Positions 4,876 to 6,098 of a DNA stretch of 6,098 nt are shown here, in pieces. Numbering within the stretch: the first letter of the stretch is position 1; each line of letters opens with the position of its first letter. Below the pieces are notes generated by a model. It had not been told where the DNA came from, searched no databases, and saw only the letters and a list, made by a program, of their open reading frames with translations. Location of the stretch: contig SLSE01000047.1 in NCBI GenBank assembly GCA_007130585.1, positions 1 through 6,098 on the forward strand, given 5' to 3'. A program made the position numbers and the translations under genes. The stretch is from Syntrophomonadaceae bacterium. Its GTDB lineage: Bacteria > Bacillota > Dethiobacteria > DTU022.

Positions 4876-6098
4876 GTGGGCCTGCGCATTGACATTCACG
4901 ATTTAAAGCTGACCTATGATGCCAATCCCGTGCTCGACGGGACCGAGTTTAAAGTTGAGCGCGGCGACCTGATTGCCCTGCTGGGAGCAAACGGTGCCGG
5001 TAAATCAACCCTGCTCCGCTGTATCAGCCGTATCCTGCAGCCGAGCGGCGGACAGATTATTTTAGACGGCCGGGACCTTCAGAAGTTCAATAACAGGGAA
5101 GCCGCCCGCCTGATGGCGGTTGTGCCCCAGGAAACAACGGCAGATTTTGATTTTACTGTGGAGGATATAGTTATGATGGGCCGCTTCCCGTACCTGCGTC
5201 GCTTTCAAAAGGAAGAGCGCAGCGACAGGGAGATCGTGCAGCGGGCCATGGAGATGACGGGAGTCTCTCACCTCTGTGAACGTTCTATAGCCACTTTAAG
5301 CGGCGGTGAAAAGCAAAGGGTGATCATGGCCCGGGCTGTTAGCCAGCAGCCGGAAGTGCTTCTTCTTGATGAGCCGACAGCCAACCTCGATATAGGGTAC
5401 CAGTCCATGCTTCTTGAACTTGCCTCCCGCCTGAACAGGGAACAGGGTGTCACCGTTATTGCTGCCATTCATGACATTAACCTGGCCGTGCATCACTTTA
5501 ACCGTTTTGTTTTGCTTTCCGGGGGCAGGGTTCTGGCTGCAGGGCGGGCTGAAGAGGTGATAACCCCGGACAACATTCAGAAATCATACGGGGTTCCCGC
5601 TGCAGTTTACCGTCATCCACTGCACGGAGTCCTGCAGATAAGTGTGGTCAGGAGCCCCAAAAAAGGCGGCTGCCTTAACGGGGGCCCTGCAATCCACGTC
5701 ATCGGAGGAGGAGAAGAAGCGCTGCCTGTTTTGGAATTACTTTCCCAAAAAGGCTGCCCGCTTTCAGTCGGTCCGGTTTCGGCCCAGGACAGCGGGTGCC
5801 GGTTTGCCCATTTTCACAGCCTGCCGGTTATTATTGTTCCTCCTTTTACCAGCATGAATGAAGAGCATCGCAGGGAGCATCTCAAGTTGATGCGGGACGC
5901 TGACGCCGTAGTCATACCTCCGATACCGATCGGTGAAGGTAACCTCCAGATTTTCGAAGAGGTGGAAACTGTATTAAGCGAGGGTAAGCCGGTTTATATC
6001 ATTGATCCTGATGGGGTGGGAAGCCGTGATTACAGCGGTAAAGCCCCGGCCCTGCTGCAGTCGTTAATCGGGCAGGGCGCTGTCGGACTGGAGAATGC
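4876..6098 (+). CDS. btuD: Corrinoid ABC transporter ATPase with extra C-terminal domain, partial
   Basis: The frame is open for 407 codons to the right edge. The GTG start is chosen because GGAGG (4862-4866) lies 9 nt upstream, inside the end of btuC, whose stop is 5 nt away. Residues 1-256 are a complete BtuD/FecE ATPase: Walker A GANGAGKST (37-45), Q-loop Gln85, signature LSGGE (141-145), Walker B LLLDEP (162-167), D-loop NLD (170-172) and switch His199. Family members often stop near residue 250-260. Here a second domain continues from about 257, opening with a beta-strand and glycine turn IHVIGGGEEA (273-282) and later DADAVVIPPIPIGEGNL and KPVYIIDPDG, which look like alternating strands and helices of a Rossmann-type fold. 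Its role is unknown. The ATPase call is certain; corrinoid specificity rests on the riboswitch and on btuFC. Confidence 0.93.
   Translation, partial: MGLRIDIHDLKLTYDANPVLDGTEFKVERGDLIALLGANGAGKSTLLRCISRILQPSGGQIILDGRDLQKFNNREAARLMAVVPQETTADFDFTVEDIVMMGRFPYLRRFQKEERSDREIVQRAMEMTGVSHLCERSIATLSGGEKQRVIMARAVSQQPEVLLLDEPTANLDIGYQSMLLELASRLNREQGVTVIAAIHDINLAVHHFNRFVLLSGGRVLAAGRAEEVITPDNIQKSYGVPAAVYRHPLHGVLQISVVRSPKKGGCLNGGPAIHVIGGGEEALPVLELLSQKGCPLSVGPVSAQDSGCRFAHFHSLPVIIVPPFTSMNEEHRREHLKLMRDADAVVIPPIPIGEGNLQIFEEVETVLSEGKPVYIIDPDGVGSRDYSGKAPALLQSLIGQGAVGLEN

Noticed and set aside
5642..5857. A 71-codon plus-strand open frame at the start of the ATPase extension, suggesting a frameshift
   Set aside because: The ATPase frame stays open from 4876 to the window edge with sensible protein sequence throughout, so there is no break to explain.
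1..6098. CRISPR arrays, insertion sequences, tRNA or rRNA genes, phage or defence genes
   Set aside because: I looked for repeated spaced units, transposase motifs, terminal inverted repeats and tRNA-like sequences by eye and saw none.

Overview
The window reads as bacterial chromosomal DNA of moderate GC content, carrying six densely packed genes (two cut by the window edges) and four well-formed or plausible RNA/promoter signals. Strong AGGAGG-like ribosome binding sites, consensus sigma-A type promoters, a DUF134 protein next to a radical SAM protein, and a corrinoid-regulated uptake operon together suggest an anaerobic member of the Firmicutes (Clostridia, perhaps Peptococcaceae-like). 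This placement is an inference from style and gene content, not from a marker gene.

Left part (1-1005): on the minus strand is the N-terminal two thirds or so of a radical SAM protein, running off the left edge. It is divergent from the rest. The divergent region holds a perfect consensus promoter (TTGACA, 17-nt spacer, TATGAT) pointing right. It is followed by about 225 nt of transcribed, non-coding DNA whose central part is very GC-rich and rich in inverted repeats. I could not match this leader to any riboswitch or ncRNA class I know.

Middle part (1006-2400): a DUF134 protein (helix-turn-helix plus a Cys4 zinc-ribbon-like tail) is followed after 21 nt by a RarD-type EamA permease. A short palindrome with a T-run follows and may end the transcript.

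Right part (2440-6098): a near-consensus promoter, a cobalamin (AdoCbl-type) riboswitch with a clear B12 box, and an intrinsic terminator precede btuF-btuC-btuD. These encode a lipoprotein corrinoid-binding protein, a FecCD-type permease and an ABC ATPase, almost without gaps. The riboswitch and gene order make corrinoid import the best reading, with expression shut off by premature termination when cobalamin is plentiful. The ATPase carries an extra C-terminal domain of at least 150 residues that looks Rossmann-like and is not needed for ATP hydrolysis; the window ends inside it.

The two items most worth following up are the unassigned structured leader in front of DUF134 and the extra domain on the BtuD-like ATPase. 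Neither can be called novel without database searches.
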